A stretch of 64,000 nt of DNA from Bacillota bacterium (lineage in GTDB: Bacteria; Bacillota; Clostridia; Acetivibrionales; DSM-1351), in contig JAEWCZ010000087.1 of assembly GCA_023390335.1 (NCBI GenBank), forward strand, positions 124,001 through 188,000, in the 5' to 3' direction. Position 1 is the stretch's first letter. Every line of letters starts with the position of its first letter. Both the position numbers and the translations under genes were made by a program. This document shows positions 37,638 through 47,929 of this stretch, piece after piece. Under the pieces are notes generated by a model that ran no database searches, was not told where the DNA came from, and worked only from the letters and a program-made list of their open reading frames with translations.

Positions 37638-38117
37638 TTAGTAATAAAGTTCGGGTATTCTTCCATTGGCAAACCGGTTGCATTCCTCAACCATATTACA
37701 ACTGACACATTGGCGGCAGGACTTATCTCCTTCATATAAAACCTTACTCAGGGATGTACTATGCCCTTCTTTTGTACGATGCTTTGCAATTGCATCCAAA
37801 ATCATTTCAGTGTCGCCTTTTTCCATATTTAAATCAACTAGAATTTCACGTGCTAAAACAGCTCCTTCAGCGGCATGATCAGTATTTTGGCTATATTGCT
37901 TCCATTTAGCAATATCATGGAGGAGCGCAGTTATATAAATTATTTCTTTATCAAGGTCATATTTGTTTTCAAGTGCAATAATATAGGCAACCCTTGCTAC
38001 ATCCATTACATGTTGAATATCATGAAGGCAGAATTTGCGGTCTTTTTCTGCCTGAGAATTCAACTCCATATACTTTTTAAATAGTGGATGGTTTAATATT
38101 TTAAGTACTCTCTCCAT
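37638..38117 (-). CDS. HD-domain phosphohydrolase with C-terminal Cys cluster
   Basis: 159 residues. HD ligands: CLHDIQHVMDVA (His), ALLHDIAKWKQYS (HD pair), DHAAEGAVLA and IAKHRTKEG. The last 35 residues hold CRQCVSCNMVEEC, a likely metal or Fe-S site that many plain HD proteins lack. Sitting inside the folate cluster between folE and folP, it could be the missing dihydroneopterin triphosphate dephosphorylation step; that is inference from position only. Confidence 0.85.
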   Translation of the reverse strand: MERVLKILNHPLFKKYMELNSQAEKDRKFCLHDIQHVMDVARVAYIIALENKYDLDKEIIYITALLHDIAKWKQYSQNTDHAAEGAVLAREILVDLNMEKGDTEMILDAIAKHRTKEGHSTSLSKVLYEGDKSCRQCVSCNMVEECNRFANGRIPELYY

Positions 38118-38133
38118 ATTTTCCCCTGTAATT

Positions 38134-38721
38134 TTACTTATATAATATCATTAATCTGTTTGTAAGGTTTGTATCGGTGTTGAAATTTCCTCGAAATGTA
38201 GTGGTTGTAGTTAAAGAACCAGTATTTTTAATGCCTCTGGCAGTCATACATGCATGTTGCCCTTCAATTATTACGGCAACATCTTCTGAATCAGTGATCT
38301 TTTGCATAATTTCTGCTATATCTGACCCTATCCTTTCCTGAAGCTGAAGACGTTTTCCAACCATGTCTGCAATTCTAGCTATTTTACTCAAACCAAGTAT
38401 TTTGCCATTGGGCACATAAGCAACTGCAACTTTCATATTGTACATAAGTGCCATATGGTGCTCACAATAGCTGAAAATATCTATATCCTTTACCAATACC
38501 ATTTCTTTGTTGTCTTTGGGTATCACCAAATCATCTTCAAAGGTCTTGTTATACATTTCTGCAATCTCATCATTTGTATAGTTAATCCCTTCAAAGATCT
38601 CCTCGTACATACGAGCAACACGTGAGGGTGTCTCTTTAAGTCCCTCCCTATCAGGGTTCTCTCCGATAGCAATCAGTAAACCTCTGATATGCTCTTCAAC
38701 TTTTTTCCTATCTATAGACAT
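38134..38721 (-). CDS. folE: GTP cyclohydrolase I
   Basis: FolE opens GTP to dihydroneopterin triphosphate. [29 protein letters not shown] (Zn Cys/His), [31 protein letters not shown] and [20 protein letters not shown] are the family blocks. Start ATG 38721 (195 residues) since AAGGTGG lies just upstream. First gene of folE-HD-folP-folB-folK-cobO. Confidence 0.97.
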   Translation of the reverse strand: MSIDRKKVEEHIRGLLIAIGENPDREGLKETPSRVARMYEEIFEGINYTNDEIAEMYNKTFEDDLVIPKDNKEMVLVKDIDIFSYCEHHMALMYNMKVAVAYVPNGKILGLSKIARIADMVGKRLQLQERIGSDIAEIMQKITDSEDVAVIIEGQHACMTARGIKNTGSLTTTTTFRGNFNTDTNLTNRLMILYK

Positions 38722-38768
38722 ATAACCCACCTTATATATACATTTATACTCTATCGTATAAAAAGTAA

Positions 38769-38798
38769 AATCCCTGAAAGTAGTATACTCTAGGGATT
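38769..38798 (-). terminator. Terminator of the Fe-S protein gene upstream of folE
   Basis: AATCCCT (38769-38775) pairs with AGGGATT (38792-38798) with further AGTATACT pairing in the loop; TTACTTTTT follows on the minus strand. It separates the 38896-39585 gene from folE. Confidence 0.6.
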
Positions 38799-38895
38799 AC
38801 TGCTACCTTAAAAAGAATAGCATACGTATTTTCCACAGTCAACGTGTAAGAAACTTTCATAGCAATATTTTGCCTTAATCTGCCTTATATTACTA

Positions 38896-39585
38896 TCAGG
38901 TTCTACTCTCCGCACAAGGACATACTTTGACACAAATACCACAAACAGAACCCCTTCCTATGTGCTTGAAATTCCTGTTCATATATTCTGAGCATGCTCT
39001 TGCATCTACTACGTTTTCACGTGGTTTCCCTATCTCCCACTTATTCCCTGTAAGTGCAAGGGCAGGACATGCGTTTACACAACTGTTGCATGATGAGCAT
39101 TTGTCTTGTAAAATCTTATTCTCACATGGAAGTTCCATTTCTGTGAGAACAGTCCCAAGTCTCACTCTAGGTCCGTAATCCTTGTGTATAAATAAGCCGT
39201 TTTTACCTATCCAACCCAGTCCCGCTAAAACAGCACCTGTTTTGTGTGGAAAAATGCCACTGTACGGTATGGGTGCGGAAGGTATACTTTGGGAAGCCGC
39301 AATGGAATATCCCCTTTTACCCTCTGCTTGGAGAGCAAGTACTACTCGTAGTGATATTTGGTCTATTAAAGTATTCACAGAACGATAGTGGTTAAAATAA
39401 GTAAAGGTAGGTTTATCACCTATCTCGTCAATTATTGCATCTGACAGCCTGACACCAAAGGTTATGGCAAAGGGGTATTTTTTCAATTCTTCCGGTAAAT
39501 GTTCCCCCACCCGGGATGTTCCGAAGAAGGTTCCTCCCATACCATATACTATTGCTTCCAATTCTTTATATAAGTTATCTGACAC
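38896..39585 (-). CDS. QueG-like 4Fe-4S double-cluster protein
   Basis: 229 residues, GTG start behind AAGGAG. The N-terminal two-thirds resemble the corrinoid-binding part of epoxyqueuosine reductase (PFAITFGVRLSDAIID, GWIGKNGLFIHKDYGPRVRL) and the C-terminal third has CSSCNSCVNACPA and CGICVKVCPC for two 4Fe-4S clusters. It is far shorter than QueG (about 380) and a QueH already lies in the window, so another reductase or activase role is more likely. Substrate unknown. Confidence 0.82.
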   Translation of the reverse strand: MSDNLYKELEAIVYGMGGTFFGTSRVGEHLPEELKKYPFAITFGVRLSDAIIDEIGDKPTFTYFNHYRSVNTLIDQISLRVVLALQAEGKRGYSIAASQSIPSAPIPYSGIFPHKTGAVLAGLGWIGKNGLFIHKDYGPRVRLGTVLTEMELPCENKILQDKCSSCNSCVNACPALALTGNKWEIGKPRENVVDARACSEYMNRNFKHIGRGSVCGICVKVCPCAESRT

Positions 39586-39785
39586 GTATATCTCCTTTTT
39601 AACTTAGTATTGATTCAAATATTATATCATTAACCATAAAAGTGTTGCACGGGAAATAAAGCTCAATTTTGGCCTTATAAAAAGTCTTTTTGGGTAATAT
39701 AGTAAACCATAAGCCTTTATGGTATAATTTTAAGTATATTTTTTGAATTTAATTTCTAGCTAAATTACGAAGATCGGAGGTATTT

Positions 39786-40340
39786 ATGAGTTCTATTGAA
39801 AACAGCAGAGAACTTGCCGAAAACAAGCTGATATTATTATATATAATTCATAATTTGGAGTCGCCAGTAACCAATTTGCTTATAACGAAGATAATTTTAG
39901 AAGACAAGCTTATGAATTATATTTTTCTTCAACAATATCTTGATGAGCTCTGTGAAGGAAAGTTCCTTACAAAAATAGATGCTGATGAAAAACTGTCATA
40001 TAGTATCTCTTCTGCCGGGAAACAAAGTCTGGAGTACTTTACTTCATTAATTCCCGGCGGTATAAAAGCCAGAATTGATGAGGCTTTAAATAAATATAAA
40101 AAAGGTAAAAAAAATGAAATAAATATACAATCAGACTTTGTTGCCGTAAAAGAAAATGAGTATATCGTCAATTTAAAGATTTGTGAAGGCAGTTTTACCT
40201 ATATTGATTTAAAAATGTCTGTTGGAAGCCGTAATGACGCTAAAAAAATCTGCGACAACTGGGCTCAGAATTCGGAGAAATTGTATAGTAAAATATTATC
40301 AGCACTTACCGATACAGGTAACGATAACTCTGTAAAATAA
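39786..40340 (+). CDS. DUF4364 protein (winged-helix-like)
   Basis: 184 residues. NKLILLYIIHNLESPVTNLL, then FLQQYLDELCEGKFLTKI and LSYSISSAGKQSLEYFTSLIP form a winged-helix of the DUF4364 type, followed by a strand-rich C-terminal domain. The family is widespread in clostridia and uncharacterised; DNA binding is inferred from the fold. RBS CGGAGG. Converges on the next gene with 9 bp between stops. Confidence 0.85.
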   Translation: MSSIENSRELAENKLILLYIIHNLESPVTNLLITKIILEDKLMNYIFLQQYLDELCEGKFLTKIDADEKLSYSISSAGKQSLEYFTSLIPGGIKARIDEALNKYKKGKKNEINIQSDFVAVKENEYIVNLKICEGSFTYIDLKMSVGSRNDAKKICDNWAQNSEKLYSKILSALTDTGNDNSVK

Positions 40341-40349
40341 TATGACTTT

Positions 40350-40622
40350 TTAGTAATAGTTATTTATTCCATGTTTCAACCCCCTGGAAAAGCACTCTCT
40401 TATAAGCAGTTCCAGCTGATGACGAATAAACTGAACTCTCAGCTGGGCTATTTTTTGTTTTCCATAATCGCCTCTTATATTTTTCAGGTAAATCTCGTTT
40501 AACTTTAGAAATTTATATGTATCTTTAGCCTTTTCAAGAAGTGCCTTGTCACTGAGTTTTTTTATTGAAGATTTGTCTAGACATTCATAAGCGTGATTTT
40601 GTGTAGCGTAGTTTTCTTTCAT
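40350..40622 (-). CDS. Hypothetical helical protein
   Basis: 90 residues, mostly helical and basic (LSDKALLEKAKDTYKFLKL, KQKIAQLRVQFIRHQLELLI). Start ATG 40622, since the longer frame begins within GGGAGGG. No family recognised; isolated between a convergent gene and the yhbY terminator. Confidence 0.6.
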   Translation of the reverse strand: MKENYATQNHAYECLDKSSIKKLSDKALLEKAKDTYKFLKLNEIYLKNIRGDYGKQKIAQLRVQFIRHQLELLIRECFSRGLKHGINNYY

Positions 40623-40720
40623 ATACCCTCCCAAGAATTTATAAGTTTTTTCAAAACGAAATACTTATTATATTATTCGGAACAGTATAATTTTATTACA
40701 TATTTTCCCAAAAATAAAAA

Positions 40721-40736
40721 GCCACCCTACGGCAGC
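40721..40736 (-). terminator. Terminator of the rplU-yhbY operon
   Basis: A compact 6-bp stem (GCTGCC/GGGTGGC region with two wobble pairs) whose loop holds the yhbY TAG stop; TTTTTATTTTT follows on the minus strand. Confidence 0.75.
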
Positions 40737-41017
40737 TCTATTACGGAATTCTTTTCAGATGGCTTGTACAAAACAAACTTACTTCCGATAACTTGAACTA
40801 TTTGGGAATTTGTCTGTTCTGCAATTTCTTCACATATGGTTTTGGTATCACATTCGGCATTTTTCAGCACAGTCGCCTTTATCAATTCCCTAGCTTCTAA
40901 TGCATCTGAAAATTGCTTTATCATATTGTCGCTTACTCCACCTTTTCCAACCTGAAAAATGGGTTGAAGATTGTTGGCAAGTGATCTCAAATAGCTTCTT
41001 TGTTTACCTGTAAGCAT
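40727..41017 (-). CDS. yhbY: CRM-domain ribosome assembly protein YhbY
   Basis: 96 residues, a single CRS1/YhbY RNA-binding domain: LTGKQRSYLRSLANNLQPIF, QVGKGGVSDNMIKQFSDALE, ARELIKATVLKNA and QIVQVIGSKFVLYK. YhbY associates with pre-50S particles. Start ATG 41017 because GGAGGT sits 4 nt upstream. It is the last gene after obgE. Confidence 0.93.
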   Translation of the reverse strand: MLTGKQRSYLRSLANNLQPIFQVGKGGVSDNMIKQFSDALEARELIKATVLKNAECDTKTICEEIAEQTNSQIVQVIGSKFVLYKPSEKNSVIELP

Positions 41018-41061
41018 TGCAACCTCCATATCTGCATAGAAAATATCCATGCATGTTTTTA

Positions 41062-42339
<1,278 letters not shown>

Positions 42340-42446
42340 TTATATTCTCTCCATTAAAACAAATATTCTTTTTATCAAATCCAGAACTCTGTTTATTTTA
42401 ACCTGAAACAAATAATTTATGTGAAAAACAACTTTTATTATACGCT

Positions 42447-42485
42447 AAAAAGGTAGAAAATGCGTATCACATCTTCTACCTTTTT
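42447..42485 (-). terminator. Hairpin between rpmA and obgE
   Basis: AAAAAGGTAGAA (42447-42458) pairs with TTCTACCTTTTT (42474-42485), T-tailed on the minus strand, then TATAAT within 12 bp. It may end most ribosomal-protein transcripts while obgE gets read-through or its own promoter (no clear -35). Confidence 0.75.
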
Positions 42486-42505
42486 TAATGCGATAATTTT
42501 TTTAA

Positions 42506-42787
42506 TTACTCAGCAGTAACAATCATAACTTGTTTCTTATCTCTGCCAAGTCTTGCAAACTTAACCTTTCCATCCTTTAATGCAAACAAGGTATCGTCTT
42601 TACCTATTCCTACGTTTACACCGGGATGAACCTTTGTACCTCTTTGACGAACAAGAATGTTTCCAGCGAGAACGAATTGACCATCAGCTCTTTTGACACC
42701 GAGTCTTTTAGCTGCACTGTCACGTCCGTTTCTTGAACTACCAACACCCTTTTTATGAGCAAAAAGTTGTAAATTAACCTTTATCAT
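42506..42787 (-). CDS. rpmA: 50S ribosomal protein L27 (N-terminally extended)
   Basis: 93 residues. The leader [20 protein letters not shown] carries the Firmicute N-terminal extension ending ...LQLF before AHKKG; Prp protease removes it during 50S maturation. The rest ([33 protein letters not shown]) is standard. Start ATG 42787 (GGAGGTG upstream). It follows prp, whose product is its protease. Confidence 0.97.
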   Translation of the reverse strand: MIKVNLQLFAHKKGVGSSRNGRDSAAKRLGVKRADGQFVLAGNILVRQRGTKVHPGVNVGIGKDDTLFALKDGKVKFARLGRDKKQVMIVTAE

Positions 42788-42791
42788 GAGA

Positions 42792-43124
42792 TTACACCTC
42801 CTCATCCAATACCTTCACATAGTTGGGATAAGCATACTCTATCTGTTTGAATCCAATTTCCGCGGTAGCCATAATCAAATTGGCATCATGTCTTTTTTCA
42901 GGAGACAGTTCCATGTCAAGTTTACATGACATAAATCCGTTCTTCTGTTTATAAAAGCCTTTCAGTCCAATCAGATCTTCAATAGCTCCTACCGCAGTAT
43001 AAGCGATTGCGGAAATGGCTGAACACACAATGTCACTGCCTTCTTCGGCAAACCCTGCATGTCCTTTTACTACAAACGTCCTAATAGTACCTGCTACATC
43101 CCTGCCTATATTAATTTTAATCAT
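42792..43124 (-). CDS. prp: Ribosomal-processing cysteine protease Prp
   Basis: 110 residues. [20 protein letters not shown] holds the catalytic His and Cys pair of the Prp family; the C-terminal part is [14 protein letters not shown]. Prp cuts the L27 extension (and phage head proteins). It lies between rplU and rpmA as in most Firmicutes, 4 bp before L27's start codon. Confidence 0.95.
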   Translation of the reverse strand: MIKINIGRDVAGTIRTFVVKGHAGFAEEGSDIVCSAISAIAYTAVGAIEDLIGLKGFYKQKNGFMSCKLDMELSPEKRHDANLIMATAEIGFKQIEYAYPNYVKVLDEEV

Positions 43125-43140
43125 CTACCATTATCCTTAA

Positions 43141-43452
43141 TTAAGCATTGATCTTTTCGATTTGAACCTTTGTATATGGTTGTCTGTGTCCCTTTTTGTT
43201 TCTGATGTTCTTCTTTGCTTTGTATTTGAAAACGATAATCTTTTCACCTTTTCCGTGGTTAATAACCTTTCCACTTACAGAAGCTGATTCAAGAACAGGA
43301 GCACCAAAGCTAACATTTCCATCCTTTGATACAGCTAAAACCTTATCAAAAGTTACTGAAGATCCTTCTTCAGCAGCGAGTTTTTCTATGAAAACTACAT
43401 CGCCTTCTTGAACTTTGTACTGTTTTCCACCAGTCATTATAATTGCGTACAT
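43141..43452 (-). CDS. rplU: 50S ribosomal protein L21
   Basis: 103 residues: [40 protein letters not shown] and [20 protein letters not shown] (signature). Start ATG 43452 with AGGAGGTG 7 nt upstream. First gene of rplU-prp-rpmA-obgE-yhbY. Confidence 0.97.
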   Translation of the reverse strand: MYAIIMTGGKQYKVQEGDVVFIEKLAAEEGSSVTFDKVLAVSKDGNVSFGAPVLESASVSGKVINHGKGEKIIVFKYKAKKNIRNKKGHRQPYTKVQIEKINA

Positions 43453-43574
43453 ATATACACCTCCTAATATCAATCTCGCCGGCTTTATGACGTATATACT
43501 ACATCAACAGGAGTATTCATCACAGGCAATAATTCTAATGAATTATATTTATGGAGCCTTGGCCGTGCGGCTAC
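43453..43574 (-). promoter_or_regulatory. L21 leader region
   Basis: About 120 nt between the inferred transcript start and rplU contains paired segments (GTAGCCGC...; GCCGGC near the RBS) in the place where Firmicutes carry the L21 leader. I see the location and some pairing but cannot confirm the consensus fold. Confidence 0.45.
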
Positions 43575-43580
43575 CGATAT

Positions 43581-43609
43581 ATTTTAGCACATGGACTAAT
43601 CCATGTCAA
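43581..43609 (-). promoter_or_regulatory. rplU operon promoter inside the rng 3' end
   Basis: TTGACA (43604-43609), 17-bp spacer, TAAAAT (43581-43586) on the minus strand. The -35 and half the spacer overlap the last codons of rng. Confidence 0.88.
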
Positions 43610-45080
43610 TGTCTTTAATTCTATAGCCTGCGGGTCTTATATCATTTACAGCAACAACTTTAATTTTTTTATCCTTTTTATCCACAAAATCCCTTAATAA
43701 TCTTTCAATGTTATCTTCAATCACAGGAGCTACTGACGAATGTACTTCCAGCCTCACTTTCCTTGCCGGTGTAAAATTCATATGCTCCTTGACCTCCCTT
43801 AGTATATTCATGGCATTGGTTTCGGCAGTATAAACTCTTCCTGCACTATCACATACCGGGCAGTCACAGCTCATTACAGTAGAAAGCTCCTGCCTTATTT
43901 TTTTTCTTGTCATCTCAACCAGACCAAGTTCGGTCATTCCCAGTACTATAGTTTTAGTTCTGTCATTCTTCAAGCTTTGTTTAAGGCAATCCAATACCAA
44001 CTGCTGATGTTCAACATTGTTCATATCGATAAAATCTATTATTACAATGCCACCTATGTCTCTAAGTCGAAGCTGTTTTGCGATCTCTCTTGTTGCTTCA
44101 ACATTAGTTTTAAGTACTGTTTCTTCAAGATTGCTCTCTCCTACAAACTTGCCGGTATTAACATCAATTACGGTGAGAGCCTCAGTTTTATCTATAATTA
44201 TATACCCTCCGCATTTGAGCCATACCTTTCTAGATAAAGCACGTTCTATTTTTGTTTCTATCTGGTAGTAGTCAAAAATCTTGTAGTCCTTCTGAAACAA
44301 CTCTACTCTGCTTTTAAGCATCGGAGATATCATTTCAACAAGTTCAAGTACTTTATTGTACTCTTTTTCATTGTTAATAATAAATTTATTTACATCCCAT
44401 GTGAACAAATCTCTCACTGACCTGTATATAAGGTTTATATCTTTGTGAATACACCTTGGTACAGGGCCTTTATTTTCACTTTCCTTTATTTTTGCCCAAA
44501 GCTTTAAAAGGAAAGAAACATCCTCTACAAAGTCAGATTCTTCTTTTCCTTCAGAAACTGTTCTGACAATTAGCCCCATATTCTGAGGCTTTAGTTTTTC
44601 TGCTATTTTCTTGAGCTTCTGCCTTTCCCCATCGTTTTCAATTCTGCGGGATATTCCTATATAATCTGCATTGGGTAGCAAAACAAGGTTTCTACCCGGT
44701 AAAGTTATGTGCGTTGAAACCCTGGGGCCCTTTGTGCCTATAGGTTCTTTTATAACCTGTACCGTAATCTCCTGCCCTACCTTGAGTATTTCGGAAATAT
44801 TATATTCTTCGTAGTTACAGGAAATTTCTGATTCATCGTCGGAATATTCCTTTTTAGGAACTGCATCCCCAACATACAAAAATGCATTTTTTTCATATCC
44901 GATATCAATAAAGGCAGCTTGCATACCAGGTAGAACACTGCTTACTTTTCCCCTATATATGTTTCCTACAAGTCCCTGATGATTTGTTCTTTCGATATGA
45001 ATTTCTGCCAGTTCCTTATCTTCCAGTATACCAACCCTTATTTCACCCGGACTAACATCTACTATTATTTCATTAACCAT
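43596..45080 (-). CDS. rng: Ribonuclease G/E
   Basis: 494 residues. S1-like RNA-binding region with IYRGKVSSVLPGMQAAFIDIG near 40-65, catalytic metal Asp sites TVIDVNTGKFVG and GIVIIDFIDMN, TELGLVEMTRKK, and the zinc-link CDCPVC in the 400s. It cuts single-stranded A/U-rich RNA 5' ends, in rRNA and mRNA maturation. Follows the radical-SAM pair by about 10 bp. Confidence 0.95.
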   Translation of the reverse strand: MVNEIIVDVSPGEIRVGILEDKELAEIHIERTNHQGLVGNIYRGKVSSVLPGMQAAFIDIGYEKNAFLYVGDAVPKKEYSDDESEISCNYEEYNISEILKVGQEITVQVIKEPIGTKGPRVSTHITLPGRNLVLLPNADYIGISRRIENDGERQKLKKIAEKLKPQNMGLIVRTVSEGKEESDFVEDVSFLLKLWAKIKESENKGPVPRCIHKDINLIYRSVRDLFTWDVNKFIINNEKEYNKVLELVEMISPMLKSRVELFQKDYKIFDYYQIETKIERALSRKVWLKCGGYIIIDKTEALTVIDVNTGKFVGESNLEETVLKTNVEATREIAKQLRLRDIGGIVIIDFIDMNNVEHQQLVLDCLKQSLKNDRTKTIVLGMTELGLVEMTRKKIRQELSTVMSCDCPVCDSAGRVYTAETNAMNILREVKEHMNFTPARKVRLEVHSSVAPVIEDNIERLLRDFVDKKDKKIKVVAVNDIRPAGYRIKDIDMD

Positions 45081-45089
45081 CTAATCACC

Positions 45090-45797
45090 TCAAACTACTT
45101 CTTCCATAGGATCCAGGAGCTGGTCTTGAGACCTCACAAAAAGCTTTGTTCTGTGAATTTTGTCAATCTCGTAGTCGAATCCTAAGTAACCGCACAGGGA
45201 CTCAATCAACAGGTCAGGCTTTAAGTTTGCTTTGCTTCCGGCACTTACAAGCACTGTAAATTTTATTATGTTGAAGGACTCAAAAGGCTGAATCTCGCAA
45301 TTTAAGTCAAATATCATATCTCTGATGTTAGTATCCTTAACACCGTTCTTTGTTCTTTTCTTAACAACAATTTCTTTTTGTGATAAATATTTGTCAATAG
45401 CACCTTTAAGTGTTTTCTGAGTACATTCTGCAGGTGTGCCCACAATTACAATGTACTCGGATGCAGCTATGGTTGCCATTATATTTTGCTTGGATACCTT
45501 CTTTTTTGCGGACAATATCTCTATTCCCTTGGGAAGCTGAGCGTTAAGTCTGTCTACAAATTCCTGTGCCGGCATTTCATCATCGGTAATTTCAAAATCA
45601 CCGTACTCTGCTTCACTTGTAACTCCAACACCCAAAGGCAGACCAAAAACCATACTTGGATGAGGATTGAAGCCCTGTGAATAAGCTATAGGAAGTCTTG
45701 CCCTTCTTATGGCCCTTTCAAATACCTTCATGAGGTCAAGGTGAGAAATGAATTTGACTTCATCGCCACGTCTGAATTTTACACGTAAAATAGTCAA
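45090..45797 (-). CDS. TIGR03936 (DUF2344) radical-SAM-linked protein
   Basis: 235 residues. LRVKFRRGDEVKFISHLDLM, RAIRRARLPIAYSQGFNPHP and GLPLGVGVTSEAEYGDFEI are the family core. The function is unknown; it always sits with, or is fused to, a TIGR03960 radical SAM protein and often near rng, suggesting an RNA modification. Start TTG 45797, 7 nt after GGAGGT; a one-base gap to the upstream stop implies coupling. Confidence 0.92.
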   Translation of the reverse strand: MTILRVKFRRGDEVKFISHLDLMKVFERAIRRARLPIAYSQGFNPHPSMVFGLPLGVGVTSEAEYGDFEITDDEMPAQEFVDRLNAQLPKGIEILSAKKKVSKQNIMATIAASEYIVIVGTPAECTQKTLKGAIDKYLSQKEIVVKKRTKNGVKDTNIRDMIFDLNCEIQPFESFNIIKFTVLVSAGSKANLKPDLLIESLCGYLGFDYEIDKIHRTKLFVRSQDQLLDPMEEVV

Positions 45798-45798
45798 T

Positions 45799-47643
45799 TT
45801 AATTACCTCCACAAATACCGCTATCAAATATTGTAGCACCGCAGCCGCCGCAGTTTACACGGCAATTGGGTGTAACTTTTTCTTCCAGTGCCTTTTTAGC
45901 TTCACTCACAAGATATTTCTTTGAAACACCTATATCAATATGATCCCAAGGCAACAACTCTTCATAGTCTCTTTTTCGCGTTGCATAGAAATACGGGTCT
46001 ACTCCACATTCTTCAAAGGCTTTCATCCATACGTCAAACTTGAAGTGTTCACCCCAACTGTCAAATTTGCAACCCATTTCCCAAGCCTTCAACAGCACCT
46101 TACAGGTTTTTCTGTCTCCTCTTGCAAACACTGCTTCCAAAAGACTCAGACGGTTTTCATGATAATTATAAGTTACCTGTTTGGAACGAATCTTGCTCTT
46201 TAATAACATCTGCTTTTCATTGAGATTCTCCCTGCTATCCTGAGGCTCCCACTGAAATGGGGTAAAGGCCTTTGGAACAAAAGATGATGTACTTACGGTA
46301 ACATTAAGGAATTTCCCTTTCTTTTCTCTTGGAACGTTTTTATAAGCATTTACTACCTTGTAAGCAAGGTCAGCAATTCCTTCAACATCTTCCATGGTTT
46401 CTGTAGGAAGTCCAAGCATAAAATACAGTTTCACACCGTTCCAACCTCCATTGAATGCCATAGATACAGCATTTAACAAATCTTCTTCTGTTACACCCTT
46501 GTTAATTACATCCCTTAATCTCTGAGTTCCTGCTTCAGGTGCAAATGTAAGTCCACTCTTTCTTACCTTTTGGGCCTTTTCCATTAAATCAAGTGAAAAT
46601 GAATCAATTCTTAATGACGGCAAAGATAGATTTACTTTTTTCTCTTCCATTTCATCAAGCAATCCTGTAGTTAATTCGTGAAGCTCAGTATAATCACTTG
46701 TACTTAGTGAAGTAAGGGAAATTTCCTCATAGCCCGAACTCTCCTCAAGTTTATTTGCCAGTTCAAGCAAACGTTTGTGACTCTTTTCACGTACAGGTCT
46801 GTATATAAATCCAGCCTGACAGAATCTGCATCCTCTGGTACAACCCCTGAATACCTCCAGCATTATTCTGTCATGTACTATATCAGTATATGGAACTATT
46901 ATTTTATCAGGAAAATAAGCCTTGTCCATATCTTTGATTATTCTCTTTTTGATTTTCACGGGATAATCCGGCTTTTTGGGTTCAAAGCTGCTTATAGTAC
47001 CGTCCTCATTATAGGAAACATCATAAAACGCCGGTACATATATACCTTCTATTTTTACTATATCTTCAAGGAATTCCTGTCTTGAACGGCCTGTTCCTTT
47101 CCACTTTGCATATGCATCCATTACTTCGTTGATTATTTCTTCACCTTCACCCATCATAAAAAAGTCAATTACATCAGCTAATGGTTCAGGATTGTATGCA
47201 CATGGGCCGCCCGCACATACAAAGGCATCGCTGTCAGTTCTATTGTCCGATGTTAGAGGTATACCTGCCAGATCAAGCATATTTATTATATTTGTAAAGC
47301 TCATTTCATATTGAAGTGTAAAGCCTACAAAATCAAAATCCTTTATTGGGTCTTTAGATTCAAGTCCATACAACGGAATATTGTTCTGCCTCATTTTTTC
47401 TTCCATATCAGTCCAAGGGGTAAATACCCTTTCACAGAAGCAGTCGTTTCTATCATTTAACAGATGGTATAATATTTTCATACCCAGATGGGACATTCCT
47501 ACTTCATAGGAGTCTGGAAAACAAAATGCAAAACGTATATTTACACTTTTAGGGTCCTTTGTGACACTGTTCCATTCATTACCGGTATATCTAGATGGTT
47601 TCTCAACACTCTTTAATAACGCATCCGACAGTTTAACACTCAT
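45799..47643 (-). CDS. TIGR03960 B12-binding-like radical SAM protein
   Basis: 614 residues. N-terminal cobalamin-binding-like fold (about 1-190), radical SAM core with the CxxxCxxC cluster in EVFRGCTRGCRFCQAGFIYRPV (about 272-290), SLPSLRIDSF, and a C-terminal Cys motif (NCRVNCGGCGA). RBS GGAGG. The family is uncharacterised; pairing with TIGR03936 and rng is conserved. Likely catalyses a radical modification of RNA or protein; that is inference. Confidence 0.93.
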   Translation of the reverse strand: MSVKLSDALLKSVEKPSRYTGNEWNSVTKDPKSVNIRFAFCFPDSYEVGMSHLGMKILYHLLNDRNDCFCERVFTPWTDMEEKMRQNNIPLYGLESKDPIKDFDFVGFTLQYEMSFTNIINMLDLAGIPLTSDNRTDSDAFVCAGGPCAYNPEPLADVIDFFMMGEGEEIINEVMDAYAKWKGTGRSRQEFLEDIVKIEGIYVPAFYDVSYNEDGTISSFEPKKPDYPVKIKKRIIKDMDKAYFPDKIIVPYTDIVHDRIMLEVFRGCTRGCRFCQAGFIYRPVREKSHKRLLELANKLEESSGYEEISLTSLSTSDYTELHELTTGLLDEMEEKKVNLSLPSLRIDSFSLDLMEKAQKVRKSGLTFAPEAGTQRLRDVINKGVTEEDLLNAVSMAFNGGWNGVKLYFMLGLPTETMEDVEGIADLAYKVVNAYKNVPREKKGKFLNVTVSTSSFVPKAFTPFQWEPQDSRENLNEKQMLLKSKIRSKQVTYNYHENRLSLLEAVFARGDRKTCKVLLKAWEMGCKFDSWGEHFKFDVWMKAFEECGVDPYFYATRKRDYEELLPWDHIDIGVSKKYLVSEAKKALEEKVTPNCRVNCGGCGATIFDSGICGGN

Positions 47644-47678
47644 TTTTTCCTCCGATATATCTAATATTTATAAATAGC

Positions 47679-47719
47679 AAAAAAAAAGAACTCGGTTATT
47701 TAATACAGCTAAAAGCCGA
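47679..47719 (-). promoter_or_regulatory. Possible attenuator upstream of the TIGR03960 gene
   Basis: On the minus strand TCGG-TTTTA pairs with TAAA-CCGA, followed by a 9-T run, about 36 bp before the start. The stem is short; it could be an intrinsic terminator for upstream transcription or a leader attenuator. The remainder of 47720-47929 shows nothing I can support. Confidence 0.4.
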
Positions 47720-47929
47720 TTTTACCAAAATAATCTTTCGAGTACCAAAAAATATTATAGCAGAACATAGTACATATGGTAATACATTTTTAACAATTCT
47801 TTATAGTATTTATATAATAACCATAATTTATTATGCTTCCGTTAAAATTTTACTGAATATCTTTTGTGCAATAGACCAAAATATTCTTATATTTCATAGT
47901 ATTTCAGAGAAAATCGGAGCAAAATTAAT

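Noticed and set aside
38896..39585. Calling this gene queG
   Set aside because: It is only 229 residues, QueG is about 380, and a queH gene is already present.
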